This document shows, one piece after another, positions 51,794 to 61,694 of a DNA stretch of 64,000 nt. Where the stretch lies: positions 1 to 64,000 of the forward strand of contig DATLJB010000221.1 of assembly GCA_035539075.1 (NCBI GenBank). Direction: 5' to 3'. Positions within the stretch are counted from its first letter, which is position 1. Each line of letters opens with the position of its first letter. This stretch comes from Dongia_B sp035539075. GTDB lineage: Bacteria; Pseudomonadota; Alphaproteobacteria; Dongiales; Dongiaceae. A program made the translations under genes and the position numbers. The notes beneath the pieces are model-generated. The model was not told the origin of the DNA and did no database searches. It worked only from the letters and a program-made list of their open reading frames with translations.

Positions 51794-53830
51794 ATGCCTG
51801 GCAGAGATCCCACGGCGCCGCGTTGCGCCGCTCTCATTGGCCCGCATCTCTCGGGCAAGACAGCCTTATTTGAAAGCCTGATGCTGCTGACCCAGGCATT
51901 GCCGCGTAAAGGCAATGCGCGCGATGGCTACGCGCTGGGCGATAACTCGCCCGAAGCGCGGCAGCGCGGCACCTCCGTCGAGCTTTGCATGGCGACAACG
52001 AGTTTCCTCGGCGAGAGCTGGACGTTCATTGATTGTCCCGGCTCGGTGGAGTTCAGCCAGGACACCCGCAATGCGCTGATGATCGCCGACATCGCCATCG
52101 TCGTCACAGAGCCGCTGGTCGACCGCGCCCTGAGCTTGGCGGCCACCTTCAAGTTCCTCGACGACTATGCCATCCCGCACCTCGTCTTTATTAACAAGAT
52201 GGATGTCGCGGCCTATGCGGTGCGCGATATTATGGCCGCCTTGCAGTCCGTATCGGCGCGGCCGCTGCTGCTGCGCCAGGTGCCGATCCGCGAGGCCGGC
52301 CCCAATGGCGACGTCATTACCGGCTATGTCGACCTCGTAAGCGAACGCGCCTATCGCTATCAGCCCGGCCAGGAATCCGCTCTGATACAGCTTCCGAATA
52401 CCATCATGGCGCGTGAGCAGGAGGCTCGCGGCGACCTGCTGGAGCATCTCGCCGATTTTGACGATCATCTGCTGGAGCAACTGCTCGGCGATGAGCAGCC
52501 CAGCGCCGGCGAAATCTACCAGCAGATATCCAAGGATCTCGCCGAGGATCTGATTGTGCCGGTGCTGCTGGGGTCGGCGGAGCGCGATCATGGCGTGCGC
52601 CGCCTGCTGAAGGCTCTGCGCCATGATGTGCCGGGTCCGGAATTGACCGCGCAGCGGCTCGGCCTGCAGGGCCAGGCAAGCGGCGCCGTCGTGTTCAAGA
52701 CGCTGCACCAGGCGCATGCTGGCAAACTGTCATTGGTGCGCGTGCTGGCCGGCAAGTTTGCCGATGGCCAGACGGTCAACGGCCAGCGGATCGCCGGCGT
52801 CTTTCGTCTGAAAGGCAATCAGTCCGAGAAGGTCGGCCAGGCGGGTTTCGGCGAGGTGGTGGCCTTTGGCCGGCTGGACCAGGCGCGCACCGGCGAGGTG
52901 CTGGTGGCCGATGGCAATGCGACGGCTGAGATCGACTGGCCGGCGGCGCTGGAACCGCTCTTCGGCCTCGCATTAAGCGTGGAAAATCGCAACGATGAGG
53001 TCAAGCTGACGGCGGCGCTCACGAAGTTGTCGGAGGAAGATCCTTCGCTCAGTTTCGAGCACGATCCCGATACCCATGAACTGCTGGTCCAGGGCCAGGG
53101 CGAGATTCACCTGCAGGTGGCGGCGGAGCGGCTCAAGAGCCGTTATAACCTGCCGGTGCGGGTGCATCGTCCGCAGGTCAGCTATCGTGAAACCATTCGC
53201 CATAAGATGGCACAGCATGCCCGCTTCAAGCGCCAAAGCGGCGGGCACGGCCAATTCGGCGATGTGCAGATCGAAATCTGGCCGCTGGGGCGCGGTGAAG
53301 GCTTTCAGTTCGAGGATCGCGTCGTCGGGGGCGCTGTGCCGCGACAATTCATCGGCTCGGTGGAAGACGGGGTGAAGGACTACCTCAGCCGCGGCCCGCT
53401 CGGCTTTCCGGTGGTCGATGTCGCGGTGGCGCTATGCGACGGCCAGTATCATTCGGTCGACAGTTCCGACCAGGCCTTCAAGACAGCCGCCCGCATGGCG
53501 ATGCAGGAAGCCATGCCAAAATGCGATCCGGTGCTGCTGGAGCCGATTCACGCGGTGGAGATTCTCACGCCTGCCGAGTTCACCTCGCGGATCCATGGCT
53601 TGATCAGTTCGCGGCGCGGCCAGATCCTGCAATTCGCCGCGAAACCCGATTGGCCCGGCTGGGAGGTGGTGGAGGCATTGATGCCGCAAGCGGAGATCCT
53701 GGACCTGGTGATCGAGTTGCGGTCGCTGACCCAGGGGCTCGGCAGCTACAAGGCACATTTCGATCATCTGCAGGAACTGACCGGCAAGCTTGCCGACAAG
53801 GTGATCGAGCAGCGCCGCGCTGCACAGTAG
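51794..53830 (+). CDS. Elongation factor G-like GTPase
   Basis: A 678-residue paralogue of EF-G in the translational GTPase family. G1 is GPHLSGKT (16-23), G2 lies at RQRGTSVE, G4 is NKMD (134-137). The G3 motif is DCPGS (80-84): the catalytic His of normal EF-G (DCPGH) is replaced by Ser. Domains II-V follow, with the EF-G IV marks such as GQFGDVQIEIWPL and GSVEDGVKDYLSRGPLGFPVVDV. Not in an str operon, so it is a secondary EF-G-like protein. With the His missing it may hydrolyse GTP slowly or use another mechanism. Function unknown. Confidence 0.9.
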   Translation: MPGRDPTAPRCAALIGPHLSGKTALFESLMLLTQALPRKGNARDGYALGDNSPEARQRGTSVELCMATTSFLGESWTFIDCPGSVEFSQDTRNALMIADIAIVVTEPLVDRALSLAATFKFLDDYAIPHLVFINKMDVAAYAVRDIMAALQSVSARPLLLRQVPIREAGPNGDVITGYVDLVSERAYRYQPGQESALIQLPNTIMAREQEARGDLLEHLADFDDHLLEQLLGDEQPSAGEIYQQISKDLAEDLIVPVLLGSAERDHGVRRLLKALRHDVPGPELTAQRLGLQGQASGAVVFKTLHQAHAGKLSLVRVLAGKFADGQTVNGQRIAGVFRLKGNQSEKVGQAGFGEVVAFGRLDQARTGEVLVADGNATAEIDWPAALEPLFGLALSVENRNDEVKLTAALTKLSEEDPSLSFEHDPDTHELLVQGQGEIHLQVAAERLKSRYNLPVRVHRPQVSYRETIRHKMAQHARFKRQSGGHGQFGDVQIEIWPLGRGEGFQFEDRVVGGAVPRQFIGSVEDGVKDYLSRGPLGFPVVDVAVALCDGQYHSVDSSDQAFKTAARMAMQEAMPKCDPVLLEPIHAVEILTPAEFTSRIHGLISSRRGQILQFAAKPDWPGWEVVEALMPQAEILDLVIELRSLTQGLGSYKAHFDHLQELTGKLADKVIEQRRAAQ

Positions 53831-53872
53831 AGCCGGGGATCTGGCGCCTGACATTGGCCGGCGCGGTCGTCC

Positions 53873-55672
53873 TCAGGAATGAACCTTGACGTAGCTGCCG
53901 GGCGCGTCGCCCAGGGGCTTTATCTTGTGATCTCCGGGCTTGCGCGCCGGCACGGTCCCGTCGCTGAATCCGGCGATCCATTTTTGCCATTCCGGCCACC
54001 AGGAACCCGGCCGTTCTTCGGCCGTGGCGAGCCAGTCGTCGGGCCTGGCTGGCAAGCTCTTCGCGTTGTTGATCCAGTGATTGTATTTCTTGGCGGCCGG
54101 CGGATTGACGACCCCGGCGATATGCCCCGAAGCCGCGAGGACGAACTTGACCGGCCCCTTATAAAGCTGTGTCGCGGCGTAGGTCGATTTCCACGGCGCG
54201 ATATGGTCCTCCTTGGTCGAGAGGATGAAGCTTGGCGTCTTGATCTTGGTGAGGTCGATCGGCACGCCGTCCAGGGAGATGCCGCCCGGTCTGCTCAGCA
54301 GGTTTTCCTGATACATGTTGCGCAGGTAAAAGCTGTGCATCGCCGCCGGCATACGCGTGGAATCCGAATTCCAATACAGCAGGTCGAAGGGGAAGGGGTC
54401 CTTGCCGAGCAGGTAGTTGTTGATGACGAAGGACCAGATCAGGTCGTTGGCGCGCAGCATGTTGAAGGTATTGGCCATCGCCGATCCCTCCAGATAGCCG
54501 TGCTGGCTCATCCGCTGTTCCAGCGCCAGCAACTGCTCCTCATCGACGAAAACCGACAATTCGCCCGCTTCGGCAAAATCCACCATGGTCGTAAGGAAGG
54601 TTGCGCTGGCCACGCGATCCTGCCGCTTCTTGGCCGTCAGATAGGCCAGGGTGCAGGCAAGCAGGGTGCCGCCGAGGCAATAGCCGATGACGTTGACGGT
54701 CTTCTCGTCGGTCAGCTTTTCAATCGCGTCCAGCGCGGCGAGCGGGCCGGCCTGCATATAATCGGTGAAAGACTCCTTCGCCAGCGTCTCGTCGGGATTG
54801 ACCCAGGAGATGACAAACACCGTGTGGCCCTGTTCCGTCAGCCACTTGATCAGTGAATTCGCCGGCTTGAGGTCGAGGATGTAATATTTGTTGATCCAGG
54901 GCGGAATGATCAGCAGCGGCCGCTTGGCGACCTGCTCGGTGACCGGCTCATACTGCAGGAGCTGCATAAGGTTGTTCTGGAACATCACCTTTCCCGGCGT
55001 GACCGCCAGGTTGCGCCCGACCTCGAAGGCTTCCAGGTCGGTCATCCGTACCTGCAGCTTGCCCTTGCCGCGCTCCAGGTCTTCCAGGAGATGCTGCAGA
55101 CCCTTGATCAGGTTCTCTCCGCCGCTTTCGGCCGTCGTCCGCAATACTTCGGGGTTGGTCAAGGCGAAGTTGCTGGGCGCCATCGCGTCGACAAATTGCC
55201 GCGTATAGAAGTCGACCTTCTGCGCCGTCTTAGGGTCCAGACCGTCAACCTCTCGCACGGTCGATTGCAGCCACCGCGCCGTCAGCAGATAAGACTGCTT
55301 GATGAAATCGAAGACCTGATTGTCCTGCCAGGCCTCGTCCTTGAAGCGGCGGTCGCTCGGGGCCGGCTGGATCACCGGCTCGGCCGGCTCGCCCATCATG
55401 CGGCGCGCCGTGGTCTGCCAGAGGTTCATATAATCCTGCCAGAGTGAAACCTGCGCCTCGAACAACTTTTGCGGGTCCGACATCAGGCGCGTGGTCATTT
55501 CCAGGAAGGCGCGACCGATATTGAGCGGGTCGGTTTGCGTATCGAGGTCGATCGCATTGCGGCTGAGGAATTCGCTGACGAGACGCTGCGATTGCTCGGC
55601 GATCTTGGCCATCGAAGCTGACCAGGCAGCGGGATCTATAGCCTGATTTTGCTGTTCCCCGCGATCCACCAT
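53873..55672 (-). CDS. phaC: Class I poly(3-hydroxyalkanoate) synthase
   Basis: A 599-residue cytosolic synthase that polymerises (R)-3-hydroxyacyl-CoA into PHA granules. The alpha/beta-hydrolase core has the lipase-like box GYCLGG with catalytic Cys332; the charge-relay Asp and His lie in STKEDHIAPW and ASGHIAGVVNPP. The long N-terminal domain with RRMMGEPAEPVIQP and DEAWQDNQVFDFIKQSYLL marks class I. GGGGG precedes the ATG. Single gene; phaA/phaB are not in the window. Confidence 0.95.
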   Translation of the reverse strand: MVDRGEQQNQAIDPAAWSASMAKIAEQSQRLVSEFLSRNAIDLDTQTDPLNIGRAFLEMTTRLMSDPQKLFEAQVSLWQDYMNLWQTTARRMMGEPAEPVIQPAPSDRRFKDEAWQDNQVFDFIKQSYLLTARWLQSTVREVDGLDPKTAQKVDFYTRQFVDAMAPSNFALTNPEVLRTTAESGGENLIKGLQHLLEDLERGKGKLQVRMTDLEAFEVGRNLAVTPGKVMFQNNLMQLLQYEPVTEQVAKRPLLIIPPWINKYYILDLKPANSLIKWLTEQGHTVFVISWVNPDETLAKESFTDYMQAGPLAALDAIEKLTDEKTVNVIGYCLGGTLLACTLAYLTAKKRQDRVASATFLTTMVDFAEAGELSVFVDEEQLLALEQRMSQHGYLEGSAMANTFNMLRANDLIWSFVINNYLLGKDPFPFDLLYWNSDSTRMPAAMHSFYLRNMYQENLLSRPGGISLDGVPIDLTKIKTPSFILSTKEDHIAPWKSTYAATQLYKGPVKFVLAASGHIAGVVNPPAAKKYNHWINNAKSLPARPDDWLATAEERPGSWWPEWQKWIAGFSDGTVPARKPGDHKIKPLGDAPGSYVKVHS

Positions 55673-55897
55673 GCAACCCCCGAATTTATTTGTTTTTCAA
55701 TCTATTAGTCGCCGGCGAAAATAGCAATCGACGGCGTGGTTTCTCTGCTATAGTACCTCACCCGAGGGGGATTCGACCGGTATATTGTCCGAAGAAGATG
55801 GCAAATATATAGGTTGGCTGGCCACGACTGTCATCTGGTGGAATAACCGGATGGCGTGCGCGGTGACCTCGAGGCGGTTGGGAGCAAAGAGGCCAGG

Positions 55898-57172
55898 ATG
55901 AATAGGTTTGGTAACAGCGATCTTCGCGGACGGCAGCCACGTAATGCCATCGGCGCGATCGCTGCGGAGCTGTCAGACGCAACGACGCTGCTGAAGCGCG
56001 GCGTCCTGCTTGCCGCGATGCTGACATTAGGTGGCTGCAGCTGGTTCAGCAATGACGAACCGGCCTTTCCCCCTACCAGCGGCGGCCCCAGCATAGCTTC
56101 CGTGCCGAACGGATTGCCCGGCGATAGCGCCAATGCCCAATATAGCGACCAGGAGTTGCGGGCGCTCCTCGGCTCGGCGCCGCGGCCACTGCCGCCGCCG
56201 CCAGCCGAACCGAAAGCTGCCGATACGCAAGCGCCCGACGCCACCACGCCGGAGGCGAGCCCCAATGGTGCCGCCGCGGCACCGGCGGCAAACGCCCAGC
56301 CGGCAGCTACGGCGCCGGCCGGGACCGTGCCCGCCGCGCCGGTTCCCGATGCGGCAAAGAACAATTCCAACGACTATCCGGACATCAACACCGTGCCGAT
56401 GCAGCGACCGGCCCCGGTGCCTGACGCCGAGCAGCCGAGCGATGAGCCGAAGCCCAAGCAGTCTTCGATGCTGGTGCCGGACCCGCGGGGCGAGGCGCAG
56501 CAAGGCGAGCTGCTCATCCTGACCGCGGCCGGATCGAGTCCGGCGGCGCCGACTGATCTGTCGCCCCAGAACGCTCCGACGCAGACGGCGCAGACATCGG
56601 CTGGTTCCGATGATCCGATGTTCAGCAAGCCGGTCCTGCCGCCCTATACCGGTTATGACCAGACGCAGAAGCAGCCGCAAGGCGTGCCGGCGCAATCTAT
56701 CTACCGGTCGCCTTATGCGGGCCCAACCCAGGTGGACCAGGGGGGCGGCGACGGGGGCAGCCTCTATTACGCGTCGCAATCCGAAAGCGGCGCGCAACTG
56801 ACGGCGACGCCGGGTGGCCGGCCGGTCGGCTTGGTCTATTTCGGCATCGGTTCGACGACGCTCGGCGGAGCGGATCGCCAGGTATTGCGACAGATCGCCG
56901 ATCTGCAGCGCGCTTATGGCGGTGTCGTCCGGATTGTCGGTCATGCCAGCTCGCGCACCGAAAATATGCCGATGGATCAGCATCGGAAAACCAATACGGA
57001 TGTCGCTGCGGCGCGCGCCAAAGCGGTGGCCGAACAATTGGTGCGATACGGCGTAAGGCCGCTTTTCGTGCAAATCGCCGGGGTCAGCGATACCCAGCCC
57101 CTATATCCCGAATTCATGCCCGCTGGCGAAGCCGCCAATCGGCGGGCGGAAGTCTATCTCAGCAGCAACTGA
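55898..57172 (+). CDS. OmpA-like C-terminal lipoprotein with Pro/Ala-rich linker
   Basis: A 424-residue probable outer membrane lipoprotein anchored at Cys (lipobox LTLGGC around residue 46), after a long basic leader. A Pro/Ala-rich linker (about 75-180) with low complexity leads to a C-terminal OmpA-like peptidoglycan-binding domain (about 305-424; VYFGIGSTTLGGADRQVLRQIA, RIVGHASSRTENMPMDQHRKTN, ANRRAEVYLSSN). It may link the outer membrane to the cell wall. GGAG lies upstream of the ATG at 55898. It precedes hom but with no sign of operon control. Confidence 0.85.
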   Translation: MNRFGNSDLRGRQPRNAIGAIAAELSDATTLLKRGVLLAAMLTLGGCSWFSNDEPAFPPTSGGPSIASVPNGLPGDSANAQYSDQELRALLGSAPRPLPPPPAEPKAADTQAPDATTPEASPNGAAAAPAANAQPAATAPAGTVPAAPVPDAAKNNSNDYPDINTVPMQRPAPVPDAEQPSDEPKPKQSSMLVPDPRGEAQQGELLILTAAGSSPAAPTDLSPQNAPTQTAQTSAGSDDPMFSKPVLPPYTGYDQTQKQPQGVPAQSIYRSPYAGPTQVDQGGGDGGSLYYASQSESGAQLTATPGGRPVGLVYFGIGSTTLGGADRQVLRQIADLQRAYGGVVRIVGHASSRTENMPMDQHRKTNTDVAAARAKAVAEQLVRYGVRPLFVQIAGVSDTQPLYPEFMPAGEAANRRAEVYLSSN

Positions 57173-57218
57173 ACGATTATGAAGCGTATATTTGTGTGGC
57201 AGCTGATCGGTGACGATC

Positions 57219-58526
57219 ATGGCTGCTAACCGTCACGAGCCTTTGCGCGTGGGCATCGCCGGCCTGGGAACAGTCGGCGCCGGTGTCGTGCGCCTGTTAC
57301 GGGAAAACCGCGACATCCTGCAACTGCATTGCCCGCGCCCCATCGAAGTCGTTGCGGTTTCCGCCCGCGACCGCTCGAAGGACCGCGGCATCGATATTTC
57401 GGCCATCGAATGGGTCGAGAACAGTCTGGCCCTGGCCAGCCATCCCAAGGTCGATGTCGTTATCGAGCTGATCGGCGGTTCGGAAGGACCGGCCAAGGCC
57501 TTGGTCGAGGCGGCAATTGCCAATGGCAAGCATGTGGTAACCGCCAATAAGGCTTTGCTGGCACATCATGGCACGGCGCTGGCCGTGGCTGCCGAAGCGA
57601 AGGGGCTCTGCCTCGCTTATGAAGCGGCTGTCGCCGGCGGCATTCCGGTGATCAAGGCCATGCGCGAGGGCCTGGCGGCAAACCGGATCGAGCAGGTCTA
57701 TGGCATCCTCAACGGCACCTGCAATTATATCCTGACGCAGATGCGGGAGACCGGCCGCGAATTCGCCGATGTCCTCGCCGAGGCCCAGGCTCTCGGCTAT
57801 GCCGAAGCCGATCCCAGCTTCGACGTGGACGGTATCGATGCCGCCCATAAATTGTCGATCCTTGCCAGCGTCGCCTTCGGTTGCGCGGTCGATTTCAATG
57901 CCGTGCGCGTCAGCGGCATTCGCAATGTTTCGGCGATGGATATCGCCTTTGCCGAGGAGCTCGGCTACCGCATCAAGCTGCTGGGCCTGGCCAGGCCCAG
58001 CAAGGACGGGATCGAGCAGCGGGTTCTTGCCTGCATGGTGCCGCAGGCCAGCGTCATCGCCAAAGTGGACGGCGTCTTCAACGCGGTGGTCACGAAGGGC
58101 AATTTCGTCGGCCAGAACGTCTCGATCGGCCGCGGTGCGGGCGCCGGGCCGACGGCCTCGGCGGTGGTGAGCGACCTCATCGATATCGCCCGCGACCGCA
58201 TCCTGCCGGCTTTCTCGGCGCCGGCAGCCAGCCTGAAGCATATGCAGCCGGCGCCGCGCGGCAGCCATGTTGGACCCTATTACCTGCGCCTCATGGTGGT
58301 CGATAAACCTGGTGTTATCGCCGACATTGCCGCCGCCTTGCGGGACGAGCAGGTATCAATGGAGGCCATGATCCAGCGGGCGCGCCATCCTGGGCAATCG
58401 GTGCCGGTGGTGATTACCACCCATGAAACCACCGAAGCGGCGATAGACAGAGTCGTTAAGCGCCTGGAACAGGTAAAATCGATACTTGAGCCGGCACATG
58501 TGATGCCGATTGAGCTGTTGGACTGA
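57219..58526 (+). CDS. hom: Homoserine dehydrogenase
   Basis: A 435-residue NAD(P)-dependent enzyme reducing aspartate semialdehyde to homoserine, for threonine and methionine synthesis. N-terminal dinucleotide motif VGIAGLGTVGAGVVRLL, catalytic region AAVAGGIPVIKAMREGLAANRI and NGTCNYIL, then a C-terminal ACT domain (about 345-425; RLMVVDKPGVIADIAAALRD) for feedback by threonine. The ATG at 57219 matches the family start; a GTG three codons earlier is possible. It begins the hom-glpX-recJ cluster conserved in alphaproteobacteria. Confidence 0.95.
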   Translation: MAANRHEPLRVGIAGLGTVGAGVVRLLRENRDILQLHCPRPIEVVAVSARDRSKDRGIDISAIEWVENSLALASHPKVDVVIELIGGSEGPAKALVEAAIANGKHVVTANKALLAHHGTALAVAAEAKGLCLAYEAAVAGGIPVIKAMREGLAANRIEQVYGILNGTCNYILTQMRETGREFADVLAEAQALGYAEADPSFDVDGIDAAHKLSILASVAFGCAVDFNAVRVSGIRNVSAMDIAFAEELGYRIKLLGLARPSKDGIEQRVLACMVPQASVIAKVDGVFNAVVTKGNFVGQNVSIGRGAGAGPTASAVVSDLIDIARDRILPAFSAPAASLKHMQPAPRGSHVGPYYLRLMVVDKPGVIADIAAALRDEQVSMEAMIQRARHPGQSVPVVITTHETTEAAIDRVVKRLEQVKSILEPAHVMPIELLD

Positions 58527-58610
58527 ACCAACGCCGCGGCATCGCGTTTATGCAGGCCGGCGCGACATCAAAACGGCCGGCCGGCGGGATTCTCAGCTAG
58601 GAGTGAAGAA

Positions 58611-59570
58611 ATGGATCGTAACCTGGCCCTGGAAGCGGTGCGTGTGACGGAAGCCGCAGCTTTGTCGGCCTCGCGTCTCATGGGGCGCGGTGATGAAAAG
58701 GCCGCCGACCAAGCGGCGGTGGATGCGATGCGGCGGGCATTGAACGATCTCTCGATCGACGGCACCGTCGTGATCGGCGAGGGCGAGCGGGATGAGGCGC
58801 CGATGCTTTATATCGGCGAAAAGGTCGGCGCCGGCGGTCCCAAGATCGACATCGCGCTCGATCCGTTGGAAGGCACCACTATCTGCGCGAAAGGCGCTCA
58901 GAATGCCTTGGCCGTGGTTGCCATGGCCGAGGCCGGTAATTTCCTCAATGCGCCGGACGTGTACATGGACAAGATCGCCGTCGGGCCGGGCTTGCCGGAA
59001 GGTGTGGTCGACCTCGATGCCTCGCCTGAGGAAAATCTCAGGAACGTCGCCAAGGCCAAGAAGATGGAGATGAGCGACCTGGTCGCCTGCATTCTCGATC
59101 GTCCGCGCCATGCGGAACTGATCGCCAAGGTGCGCGCGGCGGGTGCGCGCATCATGCTGATCTCCGATGGCGATGTCAGCGGCATCATCGCCACGGCCAC
59201 GCCCAATAGCGGCGTCGATCTCTATATCGGCAGCGGCGGCGCGCCGGAGGGTGTGTTGTCGGCGGCGGCCTTGCGCTGCATCGGCGGCCAGATGCAGGGG
59301 CGTCTGCTGTTTCGCAATGATGACGAGCGGGGCAGGGCGCACCGCCTCGGCATCACCGATCTCAACCGGAAATACACCATGGCTGAACTCGCCAAGGGCG
59401 ATGTCATGTTCGCAGCCACCGGCGTTACCGATGGTGCGATGCTGCGCGGTGTTCGCCGCTCGGCCGGCATGGCGACGACCCATTCGCTGGTGATGCGCTC
59501 CAAGAGCGGCACCGTTCGCTATGTCGAGGCGCAGCACAACTGGAAGATCAAGCGTCCGCTCGACGTCTGA
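58611..59570 (+). CDS. glpX: Class II fructose-1,6-bisphosphatase
   Basis: A 319-residue gluconeogenic phosphatase of the GlpX family. The signature GEGERDEAPMLYIGEKVG with the acidic metal site and IDIALDPLEGTTI, followed by LVACILDRPRHAEL and the SDGDVSGIIA region, is complete. It lies between hom and recJ, all in one direction; a gap of 84 bp from hom and 81 bp to recJ allows co-transcription. GGAGTG precedes the ATG. Confidence 0.95.
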   Translation: MDRNLALEAVRVTEAAALSASRLMGRGDEKAADQAAVDAMRRALNDLSIDGTVVIGEGERDEAPMLYIGEKVGAGGPKIDIALDPLEGTTICAKGAQNALAVVAMAEAGNFLNAPDVYMDKIAVGPGLPEGVVDLDASPEENLRNVAKAKKMEMSDLVACILDRPRHAELIAKVRAAGARIMLISDGDVSGIIATATPNSGVDLYIGSGGAPEGVLSAAALRCIGGQMQGRLLFRNDDERGRAHRLGITDLNRKYTMAELAKGDVMFAATGVTDGAMLRGVRRSAGMATTHSLVMRSKSGTVRYVEAQHNWKIKRPLDV

Positions 59571-59614
59571 GCCTTTGTGAAAGCCGTCCCACGACTCGGT
59601 TCGAAGGTTTAGCA

Positions 59615-59658
59615 TAGACATGGCGTCTCTTGTATTGACTTGGTGAGTGCCATGTCTA
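59615..59658. repeat. Inverted repeat covering the recJ start codon
   Basis: TAGACATGGC (59615-59624) and GCCATGTCTA (59649-59658) are perfect 10-bp arms around 24 nt. The right arm contains the recJ ATG at 59652, so the start could be locked in a stem in the mRNA. Confidence 0.5.
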
Positions 59659-61445
59659 TTTCGCCTTTCCTGGGCGTTTCACGTTCCGCGAGCGGCAAGA
59701 TGTGGATGCTGCGTGCGCCGGGCCAGGCTGGCGTCGATCGGCAGGCACTGGCCATTTCGCAGCGGCTCGATCTGCCGGAAATCGTCGGCCGCCTGCTCGC
59801 GGCCCGCGGCCAGACCCTGGAAACGGCCGAAGGCTTCCTCAGTCCACGCCTGCGTGACCTGTTGCCCGATCCCTCGACCTTGCGCGATATGGATCGCGGC
59901 GTGGCGCGCATCGTCGCCGCCATCGAAGCGGGGCAGCAGATCGCCATATTCGGCGATTACGATGTTGACGGAGCGACCTCCGCCGCCCTGCTGATGCGCT
60001 TCCTGCGCGCCGTCGGCGCCAAGCCGACCCGCCTCTATGTGCCGGATCGGATGGCCGAGGGCTATGGCCCCAACGGTCCGGCCATGCACCGCCTCAAATC
60101 CGAAGGCGTCGATCTCGTCATCACCGTCGATTGCGGCATAACCGCCTTTGCCCCACTTCAGGCCGCGGCGGATGTCGGGCTCGACGTGGTGGTCGTCGAT
60201 CATCACATGGCGGAACCCGGCCTGCCGGTCGCGGTCGCGGTCATCAATCCCAACCGGCTGGATGAGGCGCCGGGCCTCGGCCAGCTGGCGGCCGTCGGTG
60301 TCGCCTATCTGCTGGTGATAGCCCTCAACCGCAGTCTGCGGCAGCGCGGCTGGTACAACGCGGAGCGCCCTGAGCCCGATCTCATGCAGTGGCTGGATCT
60401 GGTCGCCCTGGGCACGGTCTGCGACGTCGTTCCCCTGACCGGCCTCAACCGCGCCCTGGTCGCGCAGGGGCTGAAGGTGATGAGCCAGCGCCGCAATATC
60501 GGCATCAGCGCGCTCAGCGACGTGGCCAAGGTGACGGAGCGCCCGGGAACCTATCACGCCGGCTTCCTGTTCGGCCCGCGCGTCAATGCCGGCGGCCGCA
60601 TCGGCGCTTCCGATCTCGGCGCCCTGCTGCTGAGCGGCGATGACCCAGCCGCGGCGGCCGGCCTGGCCCAGCGCCTCGACCTGCTCAATGCCGAAAGGCG
60701 CGCCATCGAGGCGGAGGTGCTCGCAGCGGCGATTGCAGCGGCAGAGAAGCAGGCAGCCGACAATCCGCATCTCATTCTGGTGGCCGAGCGCGGCTGGCAT
60801 CCCGGCGTCATCGGCATCGTTGCCGGGCGCTTGAAGGACCGCTTCCAGCGCCCGGTCTGCGTCGTGGCGCTGGATGAAAACGGCCACGGCAAGGGTTCGG
60901 GACGATCGGTTGCCGGGCTGCATCTCGGCAATGCCATCATCGCCGCGCGCGAGGCCGGCATCATCGAGCGGGGCGGCGGCCATGCCATGGCGGCCGGCTT
61001 CGAGACCGCGGAAGGGCGCCTGGCCGAACTCAGCCAGTTCATCGCCAGCCGCTTCACCGATGAGCTGGACGGCAGCCCGCTGGTGCCGGTGCTGCAACTG
61101 GACGGCGCCCTCCAGCCGCGGGCGGCGACACCCGATTTCGTCGCCATGCTGGAGCGTATAGGTCCCTTCGGCAGCGGCAATCCGGAGCCGCGCTTCGTCC
61201 TGCCCGATGCCCGTATCGCCTTTGCCGATCCGGTCGGCACCGGCCATGTCCGCTGCCAGATCCAGGGCGCCGACGGCTTCCGGTTGAAGGCGATCGCCTT
61301 CCGCGCCGCCGAGGAACCGCTGGGACGCACCCTGCTGAGCAGCCGGGGAACCACCCTGCATCTCGCGGGCAATCTGCGGGTCGATCGCTGGAACGGCCGG
61401 GAAGAGGTCCAACTGCAGATCGAGGACGCCGCGACGGCGGGATGA
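59652..61445 (+). CDS. recJ: Single-stranded-DNA-specific exonuclease RecJ
   Basis: A 597-residue 5'-3' exonuclease of recombination and mismatch repair. DHH-family motifs are complete: FGDYDVDGATSAA, TVDCG, VVDHHMAE and the late DHHA1 part with GRIGASDLGALL and GGGHAMAAGF. The C-terminus has an OB-fold region. The start at 59652 is chosen because the N-terminal segment is family-like; an inverted repeat encloses this start. It is the last gene before tRNA-Glu(TTC). Confidence 0.95.
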   Translation: MSISPFLGVSRSASGKMWMLRAPGQAGVDRQALAISQRLDLPEIVGRLLAARGQTLETAEGFLSPRLRDLLPDPSTLRDMDRGVARIVAAIEAGQQIAIFGDYDVDGATSAALLMRFLRAVGAKPTRLYVPDRMAEGYGPNGPAMHRLKSEGVDLVITVDCGITAFAPLQAAADVGLDVVVVDHHMAEPGLPVAVAVINPNRLDEAPGLGQLAAVGVAYLLVIALNRSLRQRGWYNAERPEPDLMQWLDLVALGTVCDVVPLTGLNRALVAQGLKVMSQRRNIGISALSDVAKVTERPGTYHAGFLFGPRVNAGGRIGASDLGALLLSGDDPAAAAGLAQRLDLLNAERRAIEAEVLAAAIAAAEKQAADNPHLILVAERGWHPGVIGIVAGRLKDRFQRPVCVVALDENGHGKGSGRSVAGLHLGNAIIAAREAGIIERGGGHAMAAGFETAEGRLAELSQFIASRFTDELDGSPLVPVLQLDGALQPRAATPDFVAMLERIGPFGSGNPEPRFVLPDARIAFADPVGTGHVRCQIQGADGFRLKAIAFRAAEEPLGRTLLSSRGTTLHLAGNLRVDRWNGREEVQLQIEDAATAG

Positions 61446-61618
61446 GCGCGGCGCCTCTTTATTTCTTGAAATCAGCCACTTGGATTCGTTCTTTCAGGCT
61501 CAATCTTTTTTTCCCGGGAGGAGCCGACTCCGCGTTTCGGGGTTGCATTTGCAGGCTGTGGCGGCTAAATAGGCGCCGTTCTGTGGCCACGGCGCCTGCC
61601 GCCCGCCACCGGCCCTTA

Positions 61619-61694
61619 GTCCCCATCGTCTAGAGGCCTAGGACATCGCCCTTTCACGGCGGTAACAGGGGTTCGAATCCCCTTGGGGACGCCA
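61619..61694 (+). tRNA. tRNA-Glu (anticodon TTC)
   Basis: A 76-nt cloverleaf with acceptor stem GTCCCCA/TGGGGAC, encoded CCA, and anticodon loop CTTTCAC giving TTC. Four bases differ from the CTC isoacceptor at 3589. Its 3' end abuts mobile-element debris. Confidence 0.97.

Noticed and set aside
59679..61412. A 577-residue minus-strand open frame across recJ
   Set aside because: Antisense of recJ; the plus-strand protein has all catalytic motifs and normal length.
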